64,000 nucleotides of DNA from Lachnospiraceae bacterium (GTDB lineage: Bacteria > Bacillota > Clostridia > Lachnospirales > Lachnospiraceae), in contig CAJTEM010000012.1 in NCBI GenBank assembly GCA_910575255.1, forward strand, positions 62,001 to 126,000, read 5' to 3'. A program made the translations under genes and the position numbers. Every line of letters begins with the position of its first letter. The first letter of the stretch is position 1. The notes under the pieces were generated by a model, which ran no database searches, was not told the DNA's origin, and saw only the letters and a program-made list of their open reading frames with translations. Below are positions 26,376 through 35,669 of this stretch, piece after piece.

Positions 26376-26768
26376 ATGAAGACATTAAAATACAGCCGTC
26401 AGAGGGAGTCCATCAAAGCCTGTCTTGCCGGGCGCAGGGATCATCCCACTGCGGACATGATCTATTCTGATATGCGAGAGCAGTTTCCCTGTATCAGCCT
26501 GGGAACCGTGTACCGAAACCTGAATCTTTTATCCGACTTAGGAGAGATTCAGAAGCTGGCCTGCGGCGATGGCAAGGATCGCTTCGACTGGAACACCTCG
26601 CCCCATTATCATTTTGTTTGCCGTTGCTGCGGTGCGGTGACAGACCTGCCGCTTTCTCCTGTTGAGGGACTGCAGCTGCAGGCGGAACAGGCATCCGGAG
26701 GAACCGTTGACAGCCATACCGTGTATTTCTACGGTTCCTGCGCCGGCTGTCTCGGGCCACGTTCCTGA
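26376..26768 (+). CDS. perR: Fur-family regulator, PerR-like
   Basis: A 130-residue metal-dependent repressor. An N-terminal winged helix (HPTADMIYSDMREQFPCISLGTVYRNLNLL) is followed by the dimerisation domain. The structural zinc pairs are HFVCRCCG (about residue 88) and the C-terminal CAGC. The regulatory-metal segment RFDWNTSPHYHF matches the PerR arrangement of Asp and two His residues. PerR senses peroxide by oxidation of these histidines. The assignment as PerR rather than Fur or Zur is supported by this motif and by rubrerythrin downstream with a PerR-box-like palindrome. The RBS GAAAGGA lies about 8 bases before the start. Confidence 0.88.
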   Translation: MKTLKYSRQRESIKACLAGRRDHPTADMIYSDMREQFPCISLGTVYRNLNLLSDLGEIQKLACGDGKDRFDWNTSPHYHFVCRCCGAVTDLPLSPVEGLQLQAEQASGGTVDSHTVYFYGSCAGCLGPRS

Positions 26769-26790
26769 CGATGATGGCCTGCCAAACCAA

Positions 26791-27128
26791 TTGTTACTGT
26801 TCACAGACAATGTTAGTTAAGCTGTTCCAAAAGGTACGCCAGGGAAACGGGGAGAGCAGCCATCGAAAAGGGTCTGCGGATTTTTCCGGTTTCGAGATCA
26901 AGAATTCCTAAAATTTCTGAATTTTGCTAAAAGCGAAACGAAAATTTACAAACTCGCTGCGCTCAGACAATGTGAATTTTCGTTTCAACGCAAAACTCAG
27001 GAATTTAAGGACTTCTAAATCTCTGCAAAGTCAAAATCCGCAGACCCTTTTCGATGGCTGCTCTCCCCGTTTCCCTGACTGTGTTTCGCGATTTCTTAAC
27101 TTACTGACATTGGGTGTGAATAGTAACA
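26791..27128. repeat. Palindromic repeat family A, copy 2 (core in B-to-A orientation)
   Basis: Lies between perR and rubrerythrin. Outermost imperfect inverted ends are TTGTTACTGTTCACA (26791-26805) and TGTGAATAGTAACAA (27115-27129). Inside is the left flank GTTCCAAAAGGTACGCC (26824-26840), then a perfect 45-bp inverted repeat (26840-26884 with 27033-27077) whose sequence is unlike the arms of copy 1, around a core starting CCGGTTTCGAGATCAAG and ending CTCTGCAAAGTC. That core is the reverse complement of the copy 1 core, with scattered mismatches. There is no plausible protein. Confidence 0.87.
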
Positions 27129-27164
27129 ACCAGTTCTTTACAGAAAATATTTCTCAAAAAGCGA

Positions 27165-27213
27165 TTGACATTTGGACAAAGGTATGCTAAATTAATATCA
27201 GTAATCATTACTG
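27165..27213 (+). promoter_or_regulatory. Rubrerythrin promoter with 7-1-7 PerR-box-like palindrome
   Basis: TTGACA (27165-27170), 17 bases, TAAATT (27188-27193), followed by CAGTAATCATTACTG (27199-27213), a perfect 7-1-7 inverted repeat around the transcription start. The PerR box consensus has the same 7-1-7 form with TAATnATTA at its centre. Binding here would block transcription. Confidence 0.75.
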
Positions 27214-27283
27214 TTTTTAAGCAGTCCTGATTCTTCTACTGTTATAATTAAAATATTTTTAATAAAGAAAAGGAGATTGTACT

Positions 27284-27826
27284 ATGAAAAAGTGGGTTTG
27301 TTCCGTATGTGGTTACGTTCATGAGGGTGATTCTGCTCCGGAGTCCTGTCCGCAGTGCAAGGCACCTGCTTCCAAGTTCGTAGAGCAGGGCGGCGGGAGA
27401 AGCTGGGCTGCTGAGCATGTCGTAGGGGTTGCCCAGGGCGTAAGCGAGGATATCATGGCCGATCTGAGAGCGAACTTCAACGGCGAGTGTACCGAGGTTG
27501 GTATGTACCTGGCCATGGCAAGAGTTGCTCACAGAGAGGGTTATCCGGAGATCGGTCTGTACTGGGAGAAGGCTGCTTATGAAGAGGCTGAGCATGCTGC
27601 CAAGTTTGCGGAATTGCTGGGTGAGGTTGTTACTGACAGCACCAAGAAGAACCTGGAGCTGCGCGTAGAGGCTGAGAACGGCGCTACCGCTGGCAAGTTT
27701 GATCTGGCAAAGCGCGCCAAAGCTGCTAATCTGGATGCAATTCATGATACCGTTCATGAGATGGCCCGCGACGAGGCAAGACACGGCAAGGCATTTGAAG
27801 GTCTGCTGAAGAGATACTTTGGCTAA
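27284..27826 (+). CDS. rbr: Reverse rubrerythrin (NADH-linked peroxidase)
   Basis: A 180-residue non-haem iron peroxidase of anaerobes. The rubredoxin [Fe(SCys)4] domain is at the N-terminus ([13 protein letters not shown] and CPQCKAP, residues 1-40), followed by a ferritin-like di-iron domain (about 50-180, with [41 protein letters not shown] and [18 protein letters not shown]). This order is the reverse of classical rubrerythrin and is the form induced by oxygen and peroxide in Clostridium. The RBS AAAGGAG is strong, and the gene is rich in favoured codons, which suggests high expression. It is likely under PerR control. Confidence 0.94.
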   Translation: MKKWVCSVCGYVHEGDSAPESCPQCKAPASKFVEQGGGRSWAAEHVVGVAQGVSEDIMADLRANFNGECTEVGMYLAMARVAHREGYPEIGLYWEKAAYEEAEHAAKFAELLGEVVTDSTKKNLELRVEAENGATAGKFDLAKRAKAANLDAIHDTVHEMARDEARHGKAFEGLLKRYFG

Positions 27827-27917
27827 TCAAAAAGCCTGTAAGATCAAAGAAAGACAGTATTTTAAGAGGAGCGGCTCTTTAGGCGGATACCCATAAGGAA
27901 GTAAATAGAATTTCCGG

Positions 27918-27937
27918 AAAAACCGGCGTGGCGGAGG

Positions 27938-27951
<14 letters not shown>
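27918..27951. terminator. Bidirectional terminator at the rbr/recombinase junction
   Basis: AAAAACCGG (27918-27926) pairs with CCGGTTTTT (27943-27951), extended inward by GTG/CAC. T-runs are present on both strands. The stop codon of the recombinase lies inside the stem. It serves both rbr and the convergent recombinase. Confidence 0.8.
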
Positions 27952-29623
<1,672 letters not shown>

Positions 29624-29662
29624 CTATATTATAACGCGTCATTCCTCTTTTTTCAGCAGCTT

Positions 29663-29911
29663 TCATTCGGTTTCCTCCAAATTTCCTGCCATGATACGGC
29701 GCAGCTTGTCCAGCACGCTTTCCGCCCCTCCCTCCGCATAATGGGGAATGGTGTGGTAGACAGTATTCCCCTCAACGGCAATCATTTCTTCTGTGCTGAA
29801 ATCAAACTCGAAAACGCCGTCTTTGAAATGCTCTGCCACACGCTCGGCAATTTCCGGTTTCAGATTTTTTGGAAGTTTGCTTAAATCCACAGGCTTACGC
29901 AATCCCATCAC
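29663..29911 (-). CDS. TnpW-like transposon protein
   Basis: An 82-residue protein with the pattern of the transposon-encoded TnpW family, found next to the recombinase in Tn4451/Tn1549-like elements (LPKNLKPEIAERVAEHFKDG, then FEFDFSTEEMIAVEGNTVYHTIPHYAEGG). Its role is unknown. It overlaps the RepA gene by 17 bases and precedes the recombinase, which is the usual order. Confidence 0.75.
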   Translation of the reverse strand: MMGLRKPVDLSKLPKNLKPEIAERVAEHFKDGVFEFDFSTEEMIAVEGNTVYHTIPHYAEGGAESVLDKLRRIMAGNLEETE

Positions 29912-30260
29912 GCTCCTTCCCTGCAGGCAAAATATTCAGCGTAATGACCGCCGGACGGCCAAGCCCCTGCTTTCTGCGGAGAATAAGGCCACGGCGTTCT
30001 AATTCCTGAAACGCCCTGGTCGCCACCTGCCTGCTCCTATGCAGTTTCCCTTTTGCTTCTTCCAGCGTAAAGTAGAGACGAATCCGCCCGTCCGGCTCTA
30101 TGTATCCGTTTTCTCTGGAAATACCCGCCCGGTCTAAGAGCAGGGCATACAGTACCTTTGCATCGTTGGATAAGTCCATCGGCACCAGAAAGCGGGGAAA
30201 CGGCAGATAGGGCGGTACGCCGCTGTCCTCTTTGTAAGGCGTCAAAAAATCATTCTGCAT
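29895..30260 (-). CDS. RepA N-terminal-type replication initiator protein
   Basis: A 121-residue protein with the winged-helix RepA_N pattern (LPFPRFLVPMDLSNDAKVLYALLLDRAGISREN, then GRIRLYFTLEEAKGKLHRSRQVATRAFQELERRGLI). Short versions such as this one lie just upstream of TnpW in many clostridial integrative elements. It may serve the circular form of the element. It overlaps TnpW by 17 bases. The start is preceded by GGAAAGGAG. Confidence 0.78.
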   Translation of the reverse strand: MQNDFLTPYKEDSGVPPYLPFPRFLVPMDLSNDAKVLYALLLDRAGISRENGYIEPDGRIRLYFTLEEAKGKLHRSRQVATRAFQELERRGLILRRKQGLGRPAVITLNILPAGKERDGIA

Positions 30261-30630
30261 TATGTACTCCTTTCCATCAATCCATCCCTGATTGATTGGA
30301 TTGATATTGACTATCTTGTTATTAACTTCTTCTCTTTAATTTCCGTCTAAATATGGGCCGTCAAGACCGTCTGGAAATCCGTCGCCGGAAAGAGAGGAAT
30401 AGGGCTGCCCGGAGCGTCTGGTTTTCCAGTCTCTGAAAATCCAGTATTGGAGAATCCCATATAGGTAAAAATAGCAAAACCGGTAAATTTGCAAAGTAGA
30501 AACCAACACCTATCCGGGAAAATCCCGTTTAGGTTAAAATCGTCCTGCGGACAGTTAAAAACAGGTTTTAGAGGGGAGCAGGGGATTTATCCCTCATACC
30601 CGTTGACCGCAGCCTGAAACGCCAATAATC
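30261..30630. other. Gene-free 370-base stretch upstream of repA, with inverted repeats
   Basis: No gene was found. Near repA, ATCAATCCATC and GATTGATTGGATTGAT form an inverted repeat (about 30276-30306). Farther on are CTGGTTTTCCAG-type palindromes (about 30418-30445) and two related words, TATAGGTAAAAAT (30462) and TTTAGGTTAAAAT (30528). This could be the operator or origin region of the RepA-like gene, but nothing proves it. Confidence 0.35.
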
Positions 30631-30996
30631 TCAAGGCTTTTTTGCTTCTAATTGTCCGCATAGGAGCCGCCTTTTCCTGTCGCTGGCTGTTTTCTGCCTG
30701 CGGTGGACTTTCTTTGCACAGAGCTTACAGTATTTCGCCCGGTTGGAACCGGGGAGGAATGATTGGCCGCAGACCACGCAGCGTTTTAATTCCTCCCGAA
30801 ACAGCAGTGCCGTTTCCAATGGCTTGTCCAGCGGCAGGACAGCGCAGCGGAACCATTTGCAGAGAAGCGAATAGGAAATACTCTGGACGCAGACACATTC
30901 CTCCTCGTCGTCCAGAAGAATACAGTTTCCGTTATCATAGTTGCAGCACTCGTGTACCAGTTTACGCATCCGGCGGTACTGCGGATAATTCATCAC
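30631..30996 (-). CDS. Cysteine-rich VLP-domain protein
   Basis: A protein of about 120 residues with 14 cysteines. The N-terminal part reads LVHECCNYDNGNCILLDD, then CVCVQSISYSLLCKWFRCAVLPLD. The C-terminal half has a zinc-ribbon (CVVCGQSFLPGSNRAKYCKLCA). This is the Cys-rich VLP family that accompanies mobilisation genes in Tn1549/Tn4451-type elements. Start GTG 30996 or ATG 30993; no clear RBS separates them. The function is unknown. Confidence 0.72.
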   Translation of the reverse strand: MMNYPQYRRMRKLVHECCNYDNGNCILLDDEEECVCVQSISYSLLCKWFRCAVLPLDKPLETALLFREELKRCVVCGQSFLPGSNRAKYCKLCAKKVHRRQKTASDRKRRLLCGQLEAKKP

Positions 30997-31036
30997 CGGA
31001 ATCTGATTGTGGATAAAAACGCCTCCTTCCTACCGT

Positions 31037-31262
31037 AAAAAATATCCCTCTACTATACATTTCATTTTTGAGGGGAAATAGGGCGGTCAATTTTGCACAA
31101 AAAATATCTTTCTATTATTCAATTCATTTTTGAGACGAAATTACGGGGGCATTTCTCAAATTTCACAAAAAATTCATAATTGCCGTATACAGGTAAGCAG
31201 TTATAAAATAATCCCCTCATATATCCGTATATCCGTACATTTTTAAGGGGAAAGTTGCCGTC
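31037..31262. repeat. Three imperfect direct repeats, AT-rich
   Basis: Units at about 31037-31085, 31098-31150 and 31204-31260 share an order of words: AAAATATC or ATAATC, then CATTTTT(G/A)AGGGG or CATTTTTGAGACG, then GAAA and a G-run. Each unit also contains inverted CCCTC/GAGGG halves. They fill most of the 320-base gap between the VLP gene and the winged-helix gene. They may be regulatory sites or the start of the cargo region. Confidence 0.55.
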
Positions 31263-31280
31263 TGCATAAAAATTTGTCAA

Positions 31281-31310
31281 AAAAATCCGCCGCAGATGTT
31301 CCGCGGCGGC
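31281..31310 (-). terminator. Terminator of the winged-helix/MFS unit
   Basis: On the minus strand CCGCCGC pairs with GCGGCGG across a 9-base loop and is followed by ATTTTTTT. It lies just downstream of the winged-helix stop codon. Confidence 0.85.
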
Positions 31311-31318
31311 AAGCTCTT

Positions 31319-31836
31319 TTATTTCTCTGTATGCGGTATATCAAATTTATATCCAACACCCCGCACACTGATAACATATTCAGGCGCTTCAGGTGCAATT
31401 TGAAGTTTCTGACGAAGGCGGCTCAACAGATTATGAATTGCTTTCGGTGTAACGTCAATATATTCTTCACCCCAAACATGGTAAGCTATGGTTTCAAAAG
31501 TTAAAACCCGTTTCCTGTTGACAATCAGTAAGTGGAGGGCATCGAATTCTTTAGCTGTTAATTCTATCTCCTGACCGCTGACACACACCGTTCTTTCCTC
31601 CAGGCAAAAATACAGATCACCTTCCCGAATTTCTGTTAATGGTTTCGCATAATCACTTTGTAAGTCAGAGATATTAAACGTAGAAGGTAAATTATCTATA
31701 TAGGAACTATTTTGTTTATTCTTGGAAAGAACATAATGGATCAATTCTTTTTGCTGCTCTGCGTCAAGAAGAACAAACAGCTTTTCTCCAATCTGTCTGC
31801 CGGATTCTGATAAATCAAGTACAGCTAATTTCCCAT
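31319..31836 (-). pseudogene. OmpR/PhoB-type winged-helix regulator with an N-terminal frameshift
   Basis: The intact part (31319-31744) encodes a trans-acting C-terminal winged helix without a receiver domain: ELTAKEFDALHLLIVNRKRVLTFETIAYHVWGEEY, then AIHNLLSRLRQKL and ISVRGVGYKF. A well-placed GGAGGTGAT and ATG occur at 31836, but that frame stops after three codons. The downstream frame reads KLAVLDLSESGRQIGEKLFVLLD without a start of its own, so one base appears to be lost in the GGGAAA run near 31829. A TTG at 31744 is the only in-frame initiator left. It sits at the end of the MFS transcription unit and may have regulated it. Confidence 0.7.
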
Positions 31837-31840
31837 GCCA

Positions 31841-33106
31841 TCACCTCCCCGTATTTTTGTTAGATAAATGGCGATAGGTATTTTTACCAACATTGCCTAC
31901 GGCTAATATTGCGGCTGAAGTCAAAAACAATATAGCCGGAAGATGATTTATAAACTTTTCATATAGAAAACCATAGAGCAAAATGCCTATGGGCAGGGCA
32001 ACGCTTACGATTGCTGAATAAAAGGACATGATACGGCCTAACATATTATCAGCTACATTCTGTTGAATGGCCGACATAATAAAAATCCCTGCTATGCTTG
32101 CACTTATGAAAACAACAATGCTAATCATTACAAATATGATATAGGTCAAGTTTGCGGAAAAATTGAATAAAAGGCTACCACCAAAAGCTGCTATTGATAT
32201 TCCCATAATCCAAAACAGCCGATAGATTTTTTCTGTTTTGAATTTATTAGCAATTACTCCGGCGATTATTCCGCCTATCAGTCCGGCAGCTCCCATAAAA
32301 GCCTGTGACAGACCGTTCAAAACAGAACTTAAATTAAGTACAACTCGAATTATGAATGGTGCGCCTGTTGTAATTAAGGGCTGTATCAAAAAAACAAAAG
32401 TAGCATTTAGAAGAATTGCTTTGAATACGTATACCTGTTCTGATGTTAGGAAATGGAAACTTTCGCCCAAGTCTTTTTTTACTGCGTGTAATGGGCTGCT
32501 AATTTGGGGCAATATGATTTTCGGTATTTTTATAAACGCCTCAAGGATAGTAGCAGAGAAAAAACAAATGGCACATCCTAAAAAGATAATTCGTACGCCC
32601 TGCAAATCTGTCTTTCCGACCGCACTATAAAACATTCCTGCTAATAATGGCCCAATCAGATTAGCAAGCATATTTATTTGACTAACAATAGCATTAGACT
32701 GTATAAGGTGACTTTTTTCTTGAATGAGTGGTATGCTGGATTGTACGACAGGGGTTTCAAAAGAAGATACAGCCGCCAGTCCCACCACGATAATCGTTAT
32801 CAAAATAAGCACATTGGAAAACGATAATGAAAGCACTAAGAGGACAGCCATAATACCATACAGGCCGTCTAAAGCAATCATAAGATTTCTTTTATTATTG
32901 CGGTCAGCTATAATACCGGCGATAGGAGATAAGAAAACAGGCGGCAGATAGCTGATGGCTGTAATCGTTCCAAACAAAACGGCGGAACTGGTCAGATCAA
33001 GAATTAGCAAAGAAACGGTAAATTTAAGTAAGACGGTTCCAAACATAGATAAAGCCTGTCCTATTATCAAAAATACAAAATTTCTGTTTAATGTTTTTGA
33101 GTTCAT
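31841..33106 (-). CDS. MFS efflux transporter (MefA-like, MFS_3 type)
   Basis: A 421-residue integral membrane exporter with 12 predicted helices. The N-terminus FVFLIIGQALSMFGTVLLKFTVSLLILDLTSSA, the loop GIIADRNNKRNLMIALDG (motif A position) and the overall layout resemble macrolide-type MefA and other MFS_3 efflux proteins. The substrate is unknown. The low GC content contrasts with the flanking chromosome, consistent with acquisition by transfer. It is followed by the winged-helix gene. Confidence 0.85.
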   Translation of the reverse strand: MNSKTLNRNFVFLIIGQALSMFGTVLLKFTVSLLILDLTSSAVLFGTITAISYLPPVFLSPIAGIIADRNNKRNLMIALDGLYGIMAVLLVLSLSFSNVLILITIIVVGLAAVSSFETPVVQSSIPLIQEKSHLIQSNAIVSQINMLANLIGPLLAGMFYSAVGKTDLQGVRIIFLGCAICFFSATILEAFIKIPKIILPQISSPLHAVKKDLGESFHFLTSEQVYVFKAILLNATFVFLIQPLITTGAPFIIRVVLNLSSVLNGLSQAFMGAAGLIGGIIAGVIANKFKTEKIYRLFWIMGISIAAFGGSLLFNFSANLTYIIFVMISIVVFISASIAGIFIMSAIQQNVADNMLGRIMSFYSAIVSVALPIGILLYGFLYEKFINHLPAILFLTSAAILAVGNVGKNTYRHLSNKNTGR

Positions 33107-33146
33107 ACCCTACCTCGATAAAGTTTTTTCTATGATTATAAAAACA

Positions 33147-33173
33147 AAAGCCTGACAACGGTTGTCAGGCTTT
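33147..33173 (-). terminator. Intrinsic terminator of the WYL/UDG-like operon
   Basis: AAAGCCTGACAAC pairs perfectly with GTTGTCAGGCTTT across one base. T-rich sequence follows on the minus strand (TTTTGTTTTTATAA). It separates the UDG-like gene from the MFS gene. Confidence 0.88.
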
Positions 33174-33192
33174 CAAAATCTTTATGTAGGCT

Positions 33193-33786
33193 TTACTTGA
33201 TGATTTTCAACATAGCTGCAATATCCTCGGTTGCCATTGTTACTTTTGATTTTTCGATTAGGATGTTTCCCCCTGTCATTATGTAGGATGGCATTACCCG
33301 AATACCCTTATAATAGATTTCGCTACTACGCAATTTGTAGGTGGAAACGGTGGGAATAGCATTTTTCTTTGTTGCCTTTTTCGTAATCATGTTAAAGGCT
33401 TTCTTTGCAACATCACCCATAAGCATAATAACCTTTATATTGGGGAATAAAGATAGTTCTGCTTCTAAATAAGGTAAACTATTTTCAATACTGCTTTTAT
33501 CAATGACATATTCTGTCTTAGGAGCTTTTACGGCATTCGTGATATAGATGCCCAGTTGTAATATGTCTTGTATGGAACTAACCGCTGTCCCTGCCCCTTG
33601 CAAAAGAGGAATCGTTGTTTTCAGATAATCAGCATCGGGGGCTCCATAAAAATCCTGCACAGGGTCAGAGGGGACAACTTCATTTATCATAATTGCCTTG
33701 ATCGTGAGCGGATCAATATCAATGTCGTTCAGATATATGTCGCTTGCTATACCGACTTTCGTTTCAAGTTCTTTTTTAATATTCAT
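33193..33786 (-). CDS. Uracil-DNA-glycosylase-superfamily-like protein
   Basis: A 197-residue protein of the kind annotated as UDG-like in Firmicutes and Bacteroides. Supporting features are IKAIMINEVVPSDPVQDFYG near residue 30 (position of the catalytic water-activating loop), LGIYITNAVKAPKTEY, VIMLMGDVAKKAFN (the GxxA/S segment) and MPSYIMTGGN at the site of the DNA-intercalation loop (canonically HPS). The catalytic Asp/Asn of well-known UDGs is not clear, so activity on uracil is not assured. It starts 3 bases after the WYL regulator and is co-transcribed with it. AT-rich, like the whole cargo segment. Confidence 0.6.
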   Translation of the reverse strand: MNIKKELETKVGIASDIYLNDIDIDPLTIKAIMINEVVPSDPVQDFYGAPDADYLKTTIPLLQGAGTAVSSIQDILQLGIYITNAVKAPKTEYVIDKSSIENSLPYLEAELSLFPNIKVIMLMGDVAKKAFNMITKKATKKNAIPTVSTYKLRSSEIYYKGIRVMPSYIMTGGNILIEKSKVTMATEDIAAMLKIIK

Positions 33787-33789
33787 ATC

Positions 33790-34707
33790 CTAATCTCCTT
33801 TATGATGGTCTCTTGCAGCTTCGTGTTTTGCTTTCAATGCATGACGAATAGATTTAGGCCGAATTATTGTTACTTTGTTTCCGAATGACATAAGGAAATC
33901 ATAGAGCCAATCATTTTTTGGCAGAGTGAGTTTAACAGTATATCCGTTTTCATGCTGTGTAATAGCCGTATCGTCCAGCGTATCAAATAACCTGTACCCA
34001 ACATCTAAAGTAAATTCCAATTCTAAATCTATTAAATCTCCAATTTCCTCTGGCATTGGGAAAACGGAATGATCTTGGCATATATCTGTTTTGTGTTCAA
34101 AATGTACTTCTGTCAAAATTAAGTTTTTTATTCTTGAAAGACGAAACAGTCTATTTTCATTTCTTGATAGACAAAAGGCATATAAATACCATGCCTTATC
34201 TTTGTAAACCAATTTGTAAGGATATACATTTCGTTTGCCACTATCCCCGGCAGCATTGTGATAATCAAAGGCAATTTCACAATTTTCAAATATAGCCTGT
34301 TTTAGTTGTCTAAACAATTTATTTTCGCTTTCTGCAACACTACCCCAACGTGAAAAATCCACATCAATCCAATCCGTTAAACTGGTTTGAAAAATTGCAC
34401 CAAGTTTATTTAAAATGGTGTCTACCTCTGGATATTGAACGGCTGACAGGCTTTGCAAGCTGGATAATATCTCTAACTTTTCACTATCTGAAAAAAAGGA
34501 TTTATTAAGGACATAATCATCAAGAAACTGTATGCCGCCGTTTCTTCCCGTTGTAACATAGATAGGAATGCCTGCACTGCTTATAGCGTCTACATCACGG
34601 TAAATTGTACGGACGGACACCTCAAATTTCTCTGCCAATTCGGGAGCAGTAGCATGTCCCTTATCTAATAAGTAATACAAAATTCTAAACAGTCTGCTTT
34701 CCTGCAA
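33790..34707 (-). CDS. HTH_11/WYL-domain transcriptional regulator
   Basis: A 305-residue regulator (YafY/PaaX-like WYL family). The N-terminal winged helix is RLFRILYYLLDKGHATAPELAEKFEVSVRTIYRDVDAIS. A WYL domain follows (about 140-230: FDYHNAAGDSGKRNVYPYKLVYKDKAWYLYAFCLSR) and then a C-terminal WCX domain. Translation starts at TTG 34707 behind GGAGGTGATG, 7 bases away. WYL proteins often respond to nucleic-acid or nucleotide ligands. The next gene, 3 bases downstream, is UDG-like, so the pair may be a small DNA-stress unit. Confidence 0.88.
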   Translation of the reverse strand: MQESRLFRILYYLLDKGHATAPELAEKFEVSVRTIYRDVDAISSAGIPIYVTTGRNGGIQFLDDYVLNKSFFSDSEKLEILSSLQSLSAVQYPEVDTILNKLGAIFQTSLTDWIDVDFSRWGSVAESENKLFRQLKQAIFENCEIAFDYHNAAGDSGKRNVYPYKLVYKDKAWYLYAFCLSRNENRLFRLSRIKNLILTEVHFEHKTDICQDHSVFPMPEEIGDLIDLELEFTLDVGYRLFDTLDDTAITQHENGYTVKLTLPKNDWLYDFLMSFGNKVTIIRPKSIRHALKAKHEAARDHHKGD

Positions 34708-34737
34708 GTCATCACCTCCATAGTTTAATTATATCAT

Positions 34738-35039
34738 AGTAACCTTGACAGCGCAATGTCAAGGTTACTTGTCGGTAAATTTGCGCATCCATTGTAAGGA
34801 CATACGAAAAGCGGAACAAAACGGCAAGCAATGCAATCTTCCGTAAGATTGCGTATTTTGGCAGGAATCCGTTTCCGGTATTCCTGCCAAAATGCTTGTT
34901 GGTGACATGTCCCCAAACCCCTGAGATCATCACCTGCGGTGATGGCTGCGCGTTCCGTTGGAACGCTGAAAATGGAAACCTAATATCTTGCAAAAATAAA
35001 AAATGCTATGCAATTAGTGAACCTTTTGCATAGCATTTT
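34738..35039. repeat. Array of six consecutive perfect hairpins
   Basis: Stems: AGTAACCTTGACA/TGTCAAGGTTACT (34738-34769); GCAATCTT/AAGATTGC (34833-34852); TTTTGGCAGGAAT/ATTCCTGCCAAAA (34856-34892); CATCACC/GGTGATG (34928-34944); GCGTTCC/GGAACGC (34950-34966); AAAATGCTATGCAA/TTGCATAGCATTTT (35000-35039). All are perfect, with loops of 3-12 bases. No gene lies here. Such runs occur in single-strand origins, transfer origins and structured RNAs. The last stem could also act as a terminator. Confidence 0.8.
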
Positions 35040-35336
35040 CTATTTTTCCGTTTACCTGGCGTAAGTCATAAGTTTTGTAATGTTTCCTTATGGGCTACTG
35101 CCATTTGGGCGGATCCTCTTTTTTTGTTTCAGCGGCTGTGCAAATAGCTGTAGTGCTTTCACCATCAAATTCACTTAACAAATTTTCAAGCCCAACGAAA
35201 AGTTCAAAAAAACTCTCCAGTTTTTCTTCAGCTATGATTAAACACACCTCGCTTGTTAAATCATCAGGCGCTTCTGCATTGAGCCTGTTTAAAGCATTTT
35301 ACATTTTTACCTTGTTTTTTACTATGAAGACCAATA

Positions 35337-35535
35337 TAATGATACCAGGGTCAAAAGGTCAAAAATCCGATGTAAGCTTGCTTGCAAGAGGATTTTTGAC
35401 CTTGGGACCCGCCAAAAACATGAAAAAGTAGCCCGATTAGGGCGGATTTTGAATGTTTTTGAGGATTGCAGGAGCACAAAGTGCGGAGCAATCCGGTATC
35501 AGAGGGGTCAAAAGACCTTTTGACCCCAACATCAT
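35337..35535 (+). repeat. Interspersed palindromic repeat family B, copy 2
   Basis: Begins ATGATACCAGGGTCAAAAGG and holds a 12-bp stem GGTCAAAAATCC/GGATTTTTGACC around AAGCTTGC, then GGATTGC/GCAATCC, CCGGTATC and finally a palindrome GGGGTCAAAAG/CTTTTGACCCC (35507-35530). The first 65 bases match the minus strand at 4379-4310. The 35040-35669 interval has no other recognisable feature; short open frames in it are not credible. Confidence 0.7.
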
Positions 35536-35669
35536 ATAATAAATATAAATAGTAGTAATTGTTAAGATTATAGAATATTTCCCATATTGATTGAGCATCC
35601 ACCTGCCTATCTTATAAAAATATTCGAAAAAAGGAGAATTTCTTAATTCCCAATAAAAGGAGGAGCAAC

